DNA of 64,000 nt from the NCBI RefSeq assembly GCF_932526225.1, contig NC_064042.1, positions 14,705,040 to 14,769,039 of the forward strand. The letters are read 5' to 3'. Shown here one piece after another: positions 33,235 through 44,689 of this stretch. Under the pieces are notes generated by a model that saw only the letters and a list, made by a program, of their open reading frames with translations, had not been told where the DNA came from and searched no databases. The translations under genes were made by a program, and so were the position numbers. Origin of the DNA: Nematostella vectensis. Taxonomy: Eukaryota > Cnidaria > Anthozoa > Actiniaria > Edwardsiidae. Each line of letters opens with the position of its first letter. Position 1 is the stretch's first letter.

Positions 33235-34317
33235 GTGTATGTCATCAGGGAAGGAACCGGAAGTCGGATCTTGGAACGAAGAAAGGAAAGCGGAAGTCGG
33301 ATTTTGGAAGGAACAGAGGAAATCGGATGTCTGATCTTGGAACGAAGAAAGGAAACCGGAAGTAGCTACAAGATTTCTGATAGTGCGCAACCTTCGGACC
33401 CTTGGATGGAGGTAGCGAGAGCAATTCACCAAGGGCCTTCTATTCCAAGACTGGTCGTTATAAAATTCTCCGGAGACCCGCTAGAATTCGCCACGTTCAA
33501 GACCAACTTTAGAGAAAACATCGAGAATCAGGCTCAAGACGATTCTCAGAGACTTACCTATCTACTATCTCAGTGCATCGGAAAAGCAAGGGAAACGATT
33601 GCAGAATGTATTAACTTACCGGAGGGACAAAAGTATTTGAAAGCATGGGAATGTCTCACGTGGAATTACGGAGGACCGCACATGATTGCAGATGCGTACT
33701 TGAGGATCCTTACTGAGTTACAAATTCGCCGCGATAGTGCGTCGTTGCTGGACTTTGCACGCCGTCTTGAAGATATCGATTAAGTAATGCGGATGCTGGG
33801 AGATGTGTACTACAATCGGATCAACAACGAGGAAATGATTGTTCTGTTGTTGAAAAAGCTTCTCGATGATAGTCTCAAGAGAAGGTGGGCGGAGCGTGCA
33901 GGCGATCTGATTCTGGCAAGAGGTTTTGTGACTTTCGAAGATTTTGTGAAGTTCGTGCGCGCTGCTGCAGACAGGATGAACAATCGCTATGGCAAAGAAC
34001 TGAAAACACTGTTGAATCAAGGCGACAAGGTTAAGTCAAGTAGCACACCTGCAGCAAGTCTAGTAACTACACTAGCGGCTGAGAGTGAGAAAACGAAAGA
34101 TGAGAGGGCCAAGCGTAGTTCTCCAAAGTGTCATCAATGCGACGGTAAACATTCAACGTGGAGATGTTTCGCATTCAAGAAACTGTCAGTTGAAGATAGA
34201 TGGAAGGCGGTAATCAAGAACAAGCTATGCAGACAATGCTTGGATAACGGTAATTTCGCAAAAGATTGTCCCAGAGGCTACACCTGTAGACGGCGACTGT
34301 GGGAAAAAACATCATGA
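33235..34317 (+). pseudogene. BEL/Pao gag, DUF1759 and zinc-knuckle part
   Basis: The DUF1759 segment starts KFSGDPLEFATFK and includes YLLSQCIGKARETI. It runs to a TAA at 33781-33783, where the unit 3 copy reads an Arg codon, so the stop is a mutation. It then continues to CHQCDGKHSTWRC and CRQCLDNGNFAKDC, the paired Cys/His boxes typical of BEL/Pao gag. Ends at 34317. Confidence 0.8.
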
Positions 34318-34372
34318 TCTTCTACACACATTTGACGTTACAGCCAAGAGTTCTCCAGTAGATGGATCGTCG

Positions 34373-35361
34373 ATGAAAACAGTGAGTGCTGTACAGACGG
34401 GACCCAGACGTATCTGCTTCAAAGTCGTTCCAGTAAAGGTTTCTAACCCAAGGAACGGAAAAGAAAAGCTCGTGTACGCGTTTTTCGACAACGGATCAGA
34501 TGTCAGTTTATGTCTGAGCTCGCTGGTAGACGAACTGGAGATCGATCACGGACCAGCATTCAATCTCAACATCAGTACCGTGAGTGGAGTCGTCGGTATT
34601 GAAAGTTTCAGTCTTGATGGACTGGTGACTACATCAGCTATACCTGTCAACAAGTCACACATCGCTTCCGCGGAAGAAGTAAGCCGTTGGTAGCACTTAG
34701 AAGGTGTCTTGCTCCAAGAGTTTGGAGAAGATCTGGAGGTATCCAGGCAGATAGTCGCGGACCGACCAGACATCATTGAAGCTAAAGCGGAAAAGAGAGT
34801 ATGGGGAAGAGACGAACCCTACGCAGTAAGGACGATGGACGGTCTATGGCCTGATGGGATCAAGTAGTTCTACTGAAGCAGAGGCCACTGAAAACACAAG
34901 TACAGTCTTCTTGACTTTTCGAAAGTTCGAACTACAGACGACAGCTGACTTAATTGAGCATGGCCCTTTAGTCGAGGACAGATTGGCGGACGAGATCATG
35001 AAAAAACCTTGCGCGTCTAGTCAACGGACACTACAAAGTCAAGTTACCGTTTCGTCACGACCCTCCAGGGTTCCCTGATAGCTATCCTACTGCTAAAAAG
35101 AGACTGGAGTACCTGAGACGCAGGTTTGAAAAGGACCCTCTTCTTACGGATCAATACGGAGCAGTGCTAAAGAAGTATGAGAGTGAAGGCTCTTCAAGGC
35201 AAGCTCCAGAGCAAGAAGTACACGAGATGAAAAGGCATGGAAGGCTATGGTATCTACCACATCATGCTGTGTGGCAAGAGAAAAAACAGGACCCGAGAGT
35301 TGGCTTCGACTGCGCAAGTAAGATCGGAGAAACGTCGTTAAATGAAGAGCTAATTCAATAA
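34373..35361 (+). pseudogene. BEL/Pao protease (DUF1758) and start of reverse transcriptase, copy 1
   Basis: Protease part: residues reading VYAFFDNGSDVSLC hold the Asp active-site loop. A TAG at about 34691-34693 (GGTAGC) ends the frame where a coding residue is expected; the same stop is in copy 2. The connecting part with VWGRDEPYA and an 8-base deletion near 34835 follows, then ADEIMKKPCASSQRT, and a frame with HEMKRHGRLWYLPHHAV leading into FDCASKIGETSLNEEL of the reverse transcriptase. Confidence 0.7.
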
Positions 35362-35794
35362 GGTCTTGATAACACAAACAAGCTCATCGGAGTATTCTGC
35401 GCTTCCGTGTTGGATATATAGCCGTAGCAGCAGATATAAGAAGAATGTTCCACCAAGTGCTGGTGTTACACCAGAGGACAGAGGAGCGCTGTGTTATCTA
35501 TGGTGGCCGGATGGTGATCTATCGAAAGACCCCAAGACTCACCAAATGTTAGTACACATTTTCCGTGCCAAGTCAACCCCGAGTGTTGCAAGCTTCGCAC
35601 TTCGCCTAACAGCTAGAGACAACGCAGGCAACTTTCCCTCTGAAAGCCTTGGAGCCGTCCTAAGGGATTCCTACGTTGATGATCCACTGAAGTCATTCCA
35701 AAGTGCAAGTGAAGCCACCGCCACCAGCAGTCAACTCTGTGAACTCTTAAATAAAGGAGGATTTGAGCTTACTAAGTGGTTGTCGAACAACTGA
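35362..35794 (+). pseudogene. BEL/Pao reverse transcriptase core
   Basis: An initial part with stops corresponds to GVLxRFR..VAxxADI..MFHQV. The open part then reads VTPEDRGALCYLWWPDGDLS, MLVHIFRAKSTPSVASFALR and, at 35672-35683, the catalytic YVDD. Ends NKGGFELTKWLSNN. This block is missing from the second internal copy (37009-38755). Confidence 0.75.
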
Positions 35795-36355
35795 GAAGTG
35801 GTGCAGACGTTTCAACCAGAAGATCTGGCACCGGGTTTCAAGGACCTTAATCTGGACAGCGATTGGGGGTTTCGGGAGAGTGATACGCACTGAACTACAC
35901 TACTTTGCAGATGCATCACAAGATGATGGTTATGGAGCAGAGACGTATCTTCGCCTCGAGAATAAAGAAGGTTGAATCTATTGTTCGTTCGTATTTGGAA
36001 AATCAAAAGTAAAGCCTCTCGGAAGTTCAATGACAGTTTCAAAGCTAGAGTTAACAGCAGCAACCCTCCTGACCCAGATGAACGAGCTAAAACTAAAAGA
36101 GCTAGAAGGAAGAGTCAAAGTTGAAGAAGTATTATATTGGACGGACTCCACGATTGTCCAGCGATATGCTGTGAATACAAAAAGAAGATTTACAACATTC
36201 GTCGCCAACCGTGTAGCACTTATCAGACAGAGGTTCGACGTGAATGGCGCTACGTCAAGTCTGAAGACAACCCAGCAGACTACGCTTCAAGAGGCTTGAG
36301 TGTTTCAGATGAAGACAAGCTAACCATATGGAGAAAAGGACCAGACTTTTAACGG
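35795..36355 (+). pseudogene. BEL/Pao RNase H region
   Basis: Broken frames read ELHYFADASQDDGYGAETYL (first RNase H acidic residue region), VSKLELTAA and VLYWTDSTIV, which hold the further acidic residues. Then, after a shift, SEDNPADYASRGLS, the usual end of the domain. At least two frameshifts or stops. Confidence 0.65.
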
Positions 36356-37000
36356 TTGCTGTGGCCATTCGAGGAGGAGGAGGATGTGAAGAAGGAGAAG
36401 ACGTCGATGCTGTGTGCTGTCTCGTCTGAAGTGGACTTCTGGGAATCGATGTTTAAGCGCTATTCAACATGGACGAAGCTTGTATGCTGCATCGCTTGGC
36501 TAAGACGAAGTGTCGTAGCATTTTGTTATCGGAAATATCGGAGTCATGAAGAACACACGAGATTAGAACCATTGAAGTTGGAAGAGCTTGATGATGCAGA
36601 GAGGCTGCTGATCAGGAAAGTCCAGATGATTGAGTTCAATGAAGAGTTGGAGAAGATTCGGACATCAGCTAAGAGAAGCCGGTTCGCAGCTCTTCGTGCC
36701 TACTTGGAAGAAGGATGTATGCGTGTTGGTGGGCGTCTCCAACATTCAAGTCTTTCTCATGATGAGAAACACCCTATCATCCTACCAGGCAGACACCCCG
36801 TTACCGAGTTAATAATGACACACTATCATCTGAAGAATGAACATGCCTCTCCTCCCTCCCCCCGCAGCGAGTCATCAGGGTGGTGCTTGGGAGAGGCTTA
36901 TCAGGTCCACAAGATGAATTCTGAACTCCGTGATTGGCCAGAGACTTGTAAAGGACGAAGTGCCGACGACACTTCTAGTAGAAGTAGAGAAGATTCTGAA
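36356..37000 (+). pseudogene. BEL/Pao integrase zinc-binding part, copy 1
   Basis: Reads RVGGRLQHSSLSHDEKHPII and PVTELIMTHYH (HHCC domain start), then breaks off after KNEHAS. The catalytic DDE core, expected next for about 200 residues, is absent; the same loss is in copy 2. At 36996-37004 the sequence jumps back to zinc-knuckle text (AAGAAACTGTCAGTTG). Confidence 0.7.
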
Positions 37001-37002
37001 CG

Positions 37003-38755
37003 ATCGTCCAAGAAACTGTCAGTTGAAGATAGATGGAAGGCGGTGATCAAGAACAAGCTGTTCAGACAATGCTTGGATGACGGTCATTTCACAAAACATT
37101 GTCCCAGAGGCTTCACCTGTAGACGGCGACTGTGAAAAAGAACATCATGATCTTCTACACACAAGTGACGTTACAGCCAAGAGTTCTCCAGTAGATGGAT
37201 CGTCGATGAAAACAGTGAGTGCTGTACAGACGGGACCCAGACGTATCTGCTTCAAAGTCGTTCCAGTAAAGGTTTCTAACCCAAGGAACGGAAAAGAAAA
37301 GCTCGTGTACGCCTTTTTCGACAACGGATCAGATGTCAGTTTATGTCTGAGCTCGCTGGTAGACGAACTGGAGATCGATCACGGATCAGCATTCAATCTC
37401 AACATCAGTACCGTGAGTGGAGTCGTCGGTATTGAAAGTTTCACTTGATGTCCAAGGAGTCGACGGTGGACCGAAGTTCAGTCTTGATGGACTGGTGACT
37501 ACATCAGCTATACCTGTCAACAAGTCACACATCGCTTCCGCGGAAGAAGTAAGCCGTTGGTAGCACTTAGAAGGTGTCTTGCTCCAAGAGTTTGGAGAAG
37601 ATCTGGAGGTGTCCAGGCAGATAGTCGCGGACCGACCAGACATCATTGAAGCTAAAGCGGAAAAGAGAGTATGGGGAAGAGACGAACCCTACGCAGTAAG
37701 GACGATGCTTGGATGGACGGTCTATGGCCTGATGGGATCAAGTAGTTCTACTGAAGCAGAGGCCACTGAAAACACAAGTACAGTCTTCTTGACTTTTCGA
37801 GAGTTCGAACTACAGACGACAGCTGACTTAATTGAGCATGGCCCTTCAGTCGAGGACAGATTGGTGGACGAGATCATGAAAAAACCTTGCGCGTCTAGTC
37901 AACGGACACTACGAAGTCAAGTTACCGTTTCGTCACGACCCTCCAGGGTTCCCTGATAACTATCCTACTGCTAAAAAGAGACTGCAGTACCTGAGACGCA
38001 GGTTTGAAAAGGACCCTCTTCTTAAGGATCAATACGGAGCAGTGCTAAAGAAATATGAGAGTGAAGGCTTTTCAAGGCAAGCTCGAGAGCAAGAAGTACA
38101 CGAGATGAAAAGGCATGGAAGGCTATGGTATCTACCATATCATGCTGTGTGGCAAGAGAAAAAACCGGACCCAGAAGTGGACTTCTGGGAATCGATGTTT
38201 AAGCGCTATTCAACATGGACGAAGCTTGTATGCTGCATCGCTTGGCTAAGACGAAGTGTCGTAGCATTTTGTTATCGGAAATATCGGAGTCATGAAGAAC
38301 ACACGAGATTAGAACCATTGAAGTTGGAAGAGCTTGATGATGCAGAGAGGCTGCTGATCAGGAAAGTCCAGATGATTGAGTTCCATGAAGAGTTGGAGAA
38401 GATTCGGACATCAGCTAAGAGAAGCCGGTTCGCAGCTCTTCGTGCCTACTTGGAAGAAGGATGTATGCGTGTTGGTGGGCGTCTCCAACATTCAAGTCTT
38501 TCTCATGATGAGAAACACCCTATCATCCTACCAGGCAGACACCCCGTTACCGAGTTAATAATGACACACTATCATCTGAAAAATGAACATGCCTCTCCCC
38601 CCTCCCCCCGCAGCGAGTCATCAGGGTGGTGCTTGGGAGAGGCTTATCAGGTCCACAAGATGAATTCTGAACTCCGTGATTGGCCAGAGACTTGTAAAGA
38701 ACGAAGTGCCGACGACACTTCTAGTAGAAGTAGAGAAGATTCTGAACGATCGTCC
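37003..38755 (+). pseudogene. BEL/Pao internal tandem duplicate (zinc knuckle to integrase) lacking RT/RNase H
   Basis: This repeats 34174 onward: second Cys box, protease (FFDNGSDVSLC again), connecting region (37579-37956) and HEMKRHGRLWYLPYHAV. At about 38168 it jumps from the AAACCGGACCC stretch to GAAGTGGACTTCTGG of the integrase part, skipping what lies at about 35290-36427 in copy 1. It keeps 38 bases near 37443-37480 and 8 bases near 37707 that copy 1 lacks, so copy 1 has decayed independently. Confidence 0.75.
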
Positions 38756-39197
38756 AATCACCAAGGTGTCCAGCAATCCGACTGATATAGAAGCTCTAAC
38801 TCCCTCTCACATTCTCCTACTGAAAAGAAACCAGAGTAAGTCCACCTGTACGCTCGAGGCAACAGACCAGTTCAAGCATCGCTGGAAACAAGCCCAGCTG
38901 CTGGCAGAGGAATTCTGGAATATATGGGTAAAAGAGTACCTTACAACACTCCAGCGGCGACAGAAATGGTTGAACCCGACACCCAACGTCAATGTTTGAG
39001 ATCTAGTGCTCATAGTGGACAAGAACATACCAAAGGGAAAGTGGCCGAAAGCTCTTATAACGAAAACCTTCACAGACAAGGCTGGAGTTGTCCGCAGTGT
39101 AACGGTCAAGACCGCAAGCGGCGAGCTCCATAGAGATGTCAGAAAGCTTTGCCTATTGGAAGAAGAACTAATCAAAAGGATCGATGAGGAAGCTTAG
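38744..39197 (+). pseudogene. BEL/Pao integrase C-terminal tail (DUF5641)
   Basis: Reads ILNDRPITKV, ALTPSHILLLKRNQ and QFKHRWKQAQLLAEEFW, then, after a one-base break near 39000, LIVDKNIPKGKWPKALITK and REVRKLCLLE-like text. This is the standard end of BEL/Pao polyproteins, followed at 39225 by the 3' LTR. Confidence 0.75.
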
Positions 39198-39224
39198 AGT
39201 AAGACTGAACAGATTCAAGCAGCC

Positions 39225-39658
39225 TATGATATGTGTGATTACATATGATTGTGAATTTGTATAGGAGGAGGTAGCATTACGGATTGCATATTAGGTTGTA
39301 CGTAGAGTACTGTTGTCTATTTAATAGGCTTTTGTGTTGCTAGTTTCCTTTTATTGTACATTGCAGTTCGGTTTAATTAATGTTCGTGCATTTTCGTGAC
39401 CCTATTCAGAATATTTGTAAAGAGACTTGTGAAACCGTCTCTTGTTTCTGTATAAAAGAAACCCCAAATCCTTGTAAAGGTCAGTCAGCCAGTAGACAAA
39501 GGATCCACAGTGTTGTAAGTATCACAGTAATCTTTGTATTTTAAGTTGTTTTTCTCAATATTTTATGTTTTTCTTTTTGTAATTCATGTACTTTATGTAT
39601 TTCTATGTTTAGAGAATCGTAAAATAAACGAATGTAAAAACATTTCTTGGCTGATTCA
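39225..39658 (+). repeat. BEL/Pao 3' LTR (unit 2), 5'-shortened
   Basis: Matches the 5' LTR from its 27th base on. Several small indels (for example an added TTGTACG near 39295 and loss of CAATTCAATTAG near 39337) show considerable age. Confidence 0.8.
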
Positions 39659-39862
39659 AAAACCAAAATAGTATTTTTTTCTCCCAGCTTAAAGCACCAT
39701 TCACGTTCAGACTTTCGAAATAAAATTTATGCTGCCTTTTCCACCGCATGGAATACACCTATTTCAAAAACGGTTGTCAGTGCAAATGGCGAATGGCAAA
39801 TGGCAGGTCTATGACCGAAGGGCACCATGGGTATGAGTACTTGGCGTACGATAACAGGCAAT

Positions 39863-41125
39863 ATGCCGGCGCCATACAGTGATGACTTACGATGGAGGGT
39901 TATATGGTCAATGTTCAGTCGTTTTCTGTACCGGAGACAGCATTTTATCTAGGCCTAAGTGAAAGGACAGTGGATCGCTATGTGACTATTTTTTTTGCAA
40001 GTGGGGATATCAAACCGGGGCCGTTAGGCCGTTCATACGGTAGTATCAGTTTTGCTCCACGCGAAGAGCTTATTCTCTTTGAAGCTATTCTTGAAAGTCC
40101 AGATAAAACGCTAGCAGAGATTTCTGATGAGATTTACCGGCAAACCAACTCTTCATTCGCGTTATCTACGTTAAATTATTATCTGAAGAGGAGCGGAATT
40201 ACGCGTAAAAAGGTAAGGATACAAGCTGCATGTGCCTCTTAATGAATACTATAGAGAAGCTAATTAGTCTACAAATTGTATTCGCTTCTTTGAATGGGCT
40301 TTTTGGTACAATTTCTGGCAAATTCGTATCACTTTTAACCTTTCGTATTGAATTTATTTACTAAGATTTATGATTTAGGTTTACGTGTTTTAAGGTCCGT
40401 CAAGTTACACTACAAAGAAATGAAGATAGGCGCGCACAATATTGGTGCGATATAATATCCTTTCCTCCTGAAACGCTCGTTTTCTTGGATGAAAGCGGCT
40501 TTGTGAGTAAAGGACTCTGTCTATTTATCGATTACCTTTTTTTCTATATAGGGCAAACGAATTGGCAGGGAATACGGCTATAGTTTCATTGGTACAAGAG
40601 CAGAGGTGGTACGACCTAACCAAAGTTGGGGCCCACGGATATCTGCTATTCCAGTAATATCCAGCAACGGTCTGCTAGATGTCGGGCTTTATCGTGGTCA
40701 TGTAAATGAAGCCACGTTCCCGGACTTTGTAAATAATGTCCTGGCCCCTAATCCGCTTCCATTTAACGGTGTCAACCCTCGGTCTGTAGTTATTATGGGT
40801 ACGTATGATACGCATCTCCATGGGTTAAATGAAGAGCGTTTTTTTGACCTGACAAATTTATCTTTCAGATAATGCAGCCATCCACCATACAAGAGCTGTT
40901 CTAGCTGCCATCAATGCCACCGGTGCTCTCGTGGTGTTTTTGCCGCCATACAGCCCTGATTTTAATCCATGGAAAAACATTTTCTCAATGACAAAGAGTT
41001 GGTACATAAGCAATGACGTGATATGGCGAGCATGCGACGAGCCAGAACTTATGATTCAACAAGCTTTTTTGAATGTCTCAGCACAAGACGTAGTTAATTT
41101 CATGAAATACACTGGATACATGTAG
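39863..41125 (+). pseudogene. Tc1/IS630-like transposase, spliced, frameshifted
   Basis: Exons by GT-AG and reading frame: 39863-40212, 40395-40502, 40552-40798 and 40869-41125. It starts MPAPYSDDLRWRVIW. A one-base shift near 39920-39935 is needed to continue into FYLGLSERTVDRYV (first helix-turn-helix). STLNYYLKRSGITRKK is the second. DDE motif: Asp in FLDESGF, and Asp formed across the last intron in VVIM-D-NAAIHH. The third region reads PPYSPDFNPWKNIF, where the family has Glu after NPI, so the third catalytic acid is missing. It is therefore inactive. Confidence 0.8.
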
Positions 41126-41287
41126 ATAAACAATGAAAATTTTTTTGTCCGTTTCTATTTCGGGTGTAAATAACTCACTTGCAACAATAACCAGATAACC
41201 CTATGTACAAATTTATGCAAATGTTGAGAATGATTTATTACAAAAAAAAAAATTTCAAACAAAGCAATCCTTGAAGTATAGTAGAGT

Positions 41288-42790
41288 TCATAATTTGCCA
41301 AGTTCGGACACTAGTTTCACCCTCATATCCTCATATTCATCGTCCAAGAGAATTCCATCGTCTTTTAATCCCTTCATTTCTCGTAGTTGCTTTGTGATGG
41401 CCTTCCGCTGTCGCATCTATAAAAAAGGGTAAGACACTTCTTTTGTACGTATTTTTGCGTTATCAAACCACATCATAAGGAAAATTATAGAGTGCTTTTG
41501 GTCTATATGTGAAATACGAATTACTATTTTGTATAATTTGTCGAAAAATTTCAGCGTATTATAGAACGATAAAAATACTTGTAATAGACAAGTAGTCAAT
41601 ATACACAATGTTGCCAATTACTAGTAATTAGTATAATTGTGCAAAATTGTGTAATAGAATTTCAAAGATTCACTGAAAGCACTCTAACCGCGATAAAAAA
41701 AGCGATAATAAAACAAAAATGACAAACCTTGTCGTTGTTGTGGGAGTGTTGTGTTGTTGTGGATGTTGGATTGCTAGCCAAATTAGCCGGCGGAGTTCCG
41801 ACACGCCTCGCCCCAGCTTTGCGGCCAGTGAAGAAAGGGAATTGTGGCACCTCGTCCTCACTCTTGTGGTTCCCATTAATCTGTCGATAAACAAAAAAAG
41901 ATCATAATTTTTAAGCTAGCTTTAATGATTTTAACATGATTTTAAATAAGGCTTGATATGCGAAGTTCAAGCAAACATTTCCACATGTTCATATTCCATA
42001 ATGGTCGGAGATCCTGATATACTACAAAGTTCCACTTTTATTAGATTTGATAATAGGTAGAAATGGCAAAATTCATCCAAATGGTTCTGGCTTTCAAAGT
42101 AGTTTTCATTAGTTGAAGGTAGAAAGCAGCATAAATCTCCATACACGCACTGCCATAAATTACGTTTTTGTCTTACGACCAACTAATTTTAAGTATTTAT
42201 GTCTAACTATTTTTTAATCAATGCGTCAATACTGTAGGCGGATTCTTAAATCAAAAACAATAAAAGACTGAAAAAATACAAAAAACCCTACAAAGTTGTT
42301 TATTAAAATTATATGTAACTAATTAAGTTTGAAGCGTTGAGCGGGAAATTCGAATTAAAATTAAAGAGCTCACCAACAACTTAAAACGCGAATTTTAAAG
42401 TCCTCTACATTTGGGTGTTTCTCCCGAAGCCTTCGCATTTGCTCATCCAAAAGACTCTGTTCTTCTTCTGTCGGATGAAACAAGTAATTTGTTTAATGGT
42501 GTTGCGCGTTGGTCATACAAGTGTCCAATATTCATAGGTTACTCACCACTGCATGGTTTCTTGCTAGTGAACGGTTCATTGTTATTGGACTTCCTTTTCT
42601 TGGATGGCATTGTATCCATCCAGAATGTCACTTTCCCGTTTTTCATAAGTGACATTTCTTCCGCGAGTTGGACCTGGCTCCATATCGTAAACCGACGGTT
42701 GCTCTCACCGAAATACCCAAGCTCGAAGTCTTCGTCCTCCGCCTGTGTCTCCTCTTGGTAATTCTCAAAAATGTATGTCTTCCGACACAT
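41288..42790 (-). CDS. Second gene of the Tc1/IS630-like element, SHOCT-like C-terminus
   Basis: Minus-strand exons inferred from splice sites: 42790-42547, 42467-42374, 41880-41728 and 41416-41288 (stop TGA). The first exon reads RFTIWSQVQLAEEMSLMKNG and a basic SKKRKSNNNEP (possible nuclear signal). The second reads SLLDEQMRRLREKHPNVEDF. The last reads KQLREMKGLKDDGILLDDEY, matching the SHOCT pattern (hydrophobic-LKDxGIxxxxEY). The junction of the second and third exons does not keep frame as read, so one site may be mutated or misplaced. Too short for the usual gene callers. The role is unknown; a transposition partner protein is a guess. Confidence 0.5.
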
Positions 42791-44174
42791 GACTAAAGCG
42801 TGGGGCACGCTTCAGTTCGAAAAGTTTCGAGCTTCGCTTGTTTTTTGGATCTAAGACTCTCAAACGGATATCGACTTTATCAGTGTCCATCACGCTTTCC
42901 TCGTGGGTGAACACTGTAGATCATTTGCATAGAAATATTGTAATACCCATAGCCCCTTTCGGCCGTAGAACTGCCATTTGCAGTGACAACGTTTTTTGAA
43001 ATAGGTGTATACATATGTATACGCACCGCATGGGTATTCGTATCCACGGAAGTATGTAAATGTTTTAGGTCGTAGTACAACGACCGCCGTCCCCAAAGAC
43101 AATTCCCTCTTTGTGTTCATTATCATTAATATAAAAAACTGGTTCAAATCAGAAATAATGTGGATCACACTTGACAGTAATAAGAAATGTCTTCGGTGTA
43201 TACAAATAAATGAGCTTACACAGCAAAATCGTCATACAAATACTCGCCCAAAAACTTTTCACAGAAGTGTAAAACATAGTTGATTTTTCTCCTCTTTTTA
43301 CAAAGAATTTGTGTAAAGAAAACTAATTTGTTTTTATTGTTTTTAGTTATTTTATTTATATATTGCTTTGCTCTTGACAATGACGCCGTTTTACTGAATA
43401 ATTAATAAAACACTAATTATAATAATTCTTTGTCTCTATTTTTTAGATAAAAATACTTATAAGAAGTCTCAGCACATTTTCGGCACTCACTCAGAACACG
43501 TCGTTTGGAAGGGAATCCTTCTCTTCGAGACTTGAAGGTATTTGTATTATTGTTGATAGCTTTTTGTGAGAAATTTAATAACGGAACTTACGTCGCTCTA
43601 TAGTCTCAGGATAATAATATATAAAGTTTAATACGCTAAGGAAATAAGCGTGCTTCACATCTCTCGGAAGAACTGAGGTTCTGGTTTTTACTTTGAAATG
43701 ATAGCGAAACGAGAAGGTCTAATTCAAGCATTTTATGTAGCGAGAAACCGAACTGGCAAAGGCGCCATGTCGAAATCGTCCACAGAGTCTTTTTTTCTCT
43801 CATTATGCCGAAGGCACAATTTACGTTCAGACCTTCGTAGTGGGGAATAGTATCAAGAAATATTGATTGTTTTGGCCAAAATTTACACCTATTTTCAAAT
43901 GTACGCGGAATTCCCGGTTTCCAATTCTGTCATTGGACATAAAACCGACGAAAGATGCATTATTCGAACAAAAAACCTAGTAATAAACGCTCGTTTTTTG
44001 GTGGTCGTTTGTGCGGTGGATATGACGGTGAATGTGATGGTGAATGAGACGGATGCGTCGGTGGCGTGGCAGTTTGGATGTGGCGGTGTGAATGGAAGAG
44101 AGACTAAAGATCCGACGACGGTGGGGTCTACCACGGCGGTAGGAAGTGGCGAATAACACTTGGATTCCCTCGCG

Positions 44175-44432
44175 CGGTTCTCGACAATCCTTTGCCGTAG
44201 CCGGTCTCTACAACGTCATTCACAATGTTTTGCCGTCGCACGGCCAACGTAAGTTTTCAAAGCTAAAAATCACTTTATTTCCTCGAAAAAAATTTAAACA
44301 TGTAACAAATTGTTAATACACTATCCTCAATTTTTTTAAGAGGTTAAGGAAACAAAACAAATCATATTTTTCCTTTGTTTACAGGAAATCAAAATGCAAC
44401 CAGCGAGCCGGCGGCGAAAAAGCGAAAGTAAA
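44175..44432 (+). pseudogene. Last exons of a transposon protein, ending in a nuclear signal
   Basis: A frame reads SRQSFAVAGLYNVIHNVLPS to a GGCCAAC|GTAAGT donor (about 44251). After a T-rich CTTTGTTTACAG acceptor (about 44390) it continues NQNATSEPAAKKRK and a stop near 44432. The basic KKRK end suits a nuclear protein. The upstream part of the gene is missing, so the family is not established. Confidence 0.4.
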
Positions 44433-44689
44433 TAGATTTTGCAATTCTATGTTTTAAGTGATGAGAAGGGCTATTTTGGGGGTAGCAACGATGTATGAAC
44501 GATTGTGTATGAGTGGTACTTTTTGTGATGTATGGTTAAAAAATGATTGTCTTGGCCGCTAAATTTAAAAAAAAATAAGAGGATAACTTACATGACTAAA
44601 TCAATTGTTTCGTAAGCATTTCAGTTTATGTTTACGTTTTTTCTTAACTTTTTATACCCTTTAAATGGTCAGAAAAACACGAGGAATGC

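Larger units (their letters stand above)
32107..39658 (+). mobile_element. BEL/Pao LTR retrotransposon, unit 2, rearranged and defective
   Basis: The 5' LTR (32107-32556) begins TGTTAGG and ends ATTCA. The 3' LTR (39225-39658) ends GATTCA and lacks the first 26 bases. Flanks are GAAAC at the left and AAAAC at the right, against CAGAAACCAAAATAG in the empty unit 1 site, fitting a 4-5-base target duplication. Order of parts: gag, zinc knuckle, aspartic protease, reverse transcriptase, RNase H, integrase zinc-binding part; then a second zinc knuckle, protease, start of reverse transcriptase and integrase part; then an integrase tail. Several stops and frameshifts, and loss of the integrase core, show it cannot move by itself. 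Confidence 0.85.
18473..39755 (+). repeat. Segmental repeat unit 2
   Basis: This is the same ordered modules as unit 1, with insertions: an extra stretch of about 330 bases upstream of the gene (about 20310-20665, absent from unit 1), a pogo-like element in the second coding intron, and a BEL/Pao element in the right-hand module M. The unit tail resumes at 39659-39755, then a DNA transposon marks the junction to unit 3. Left module M is at about 19270-19390 and the possible promoter at about 18950-19030. Confidence 0.85.
39756..43007 (+). mobile_element. Tc1/IS630-like DNA transposon, two-gene type
   Basis: Ends are inverted: CACCTATTTCAAAAACGG at 39756 and, reading in from 43007, CACCTATTTCAAAAAACG, continuing through TTGTCASTGCAAATGGC (about 35 bases). 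TA flanks both sides (39754-39755 and 43008-43009), the Tc1/mariner target. The left end has an extra internal repeat of AATGGCAAATGGC. The element carries a spliced transposase on the plus strand and a second spliced gene on the minus strand. It sits exactly between the tail of unit 2 and the head of unit 3. Confidence 0.85.
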
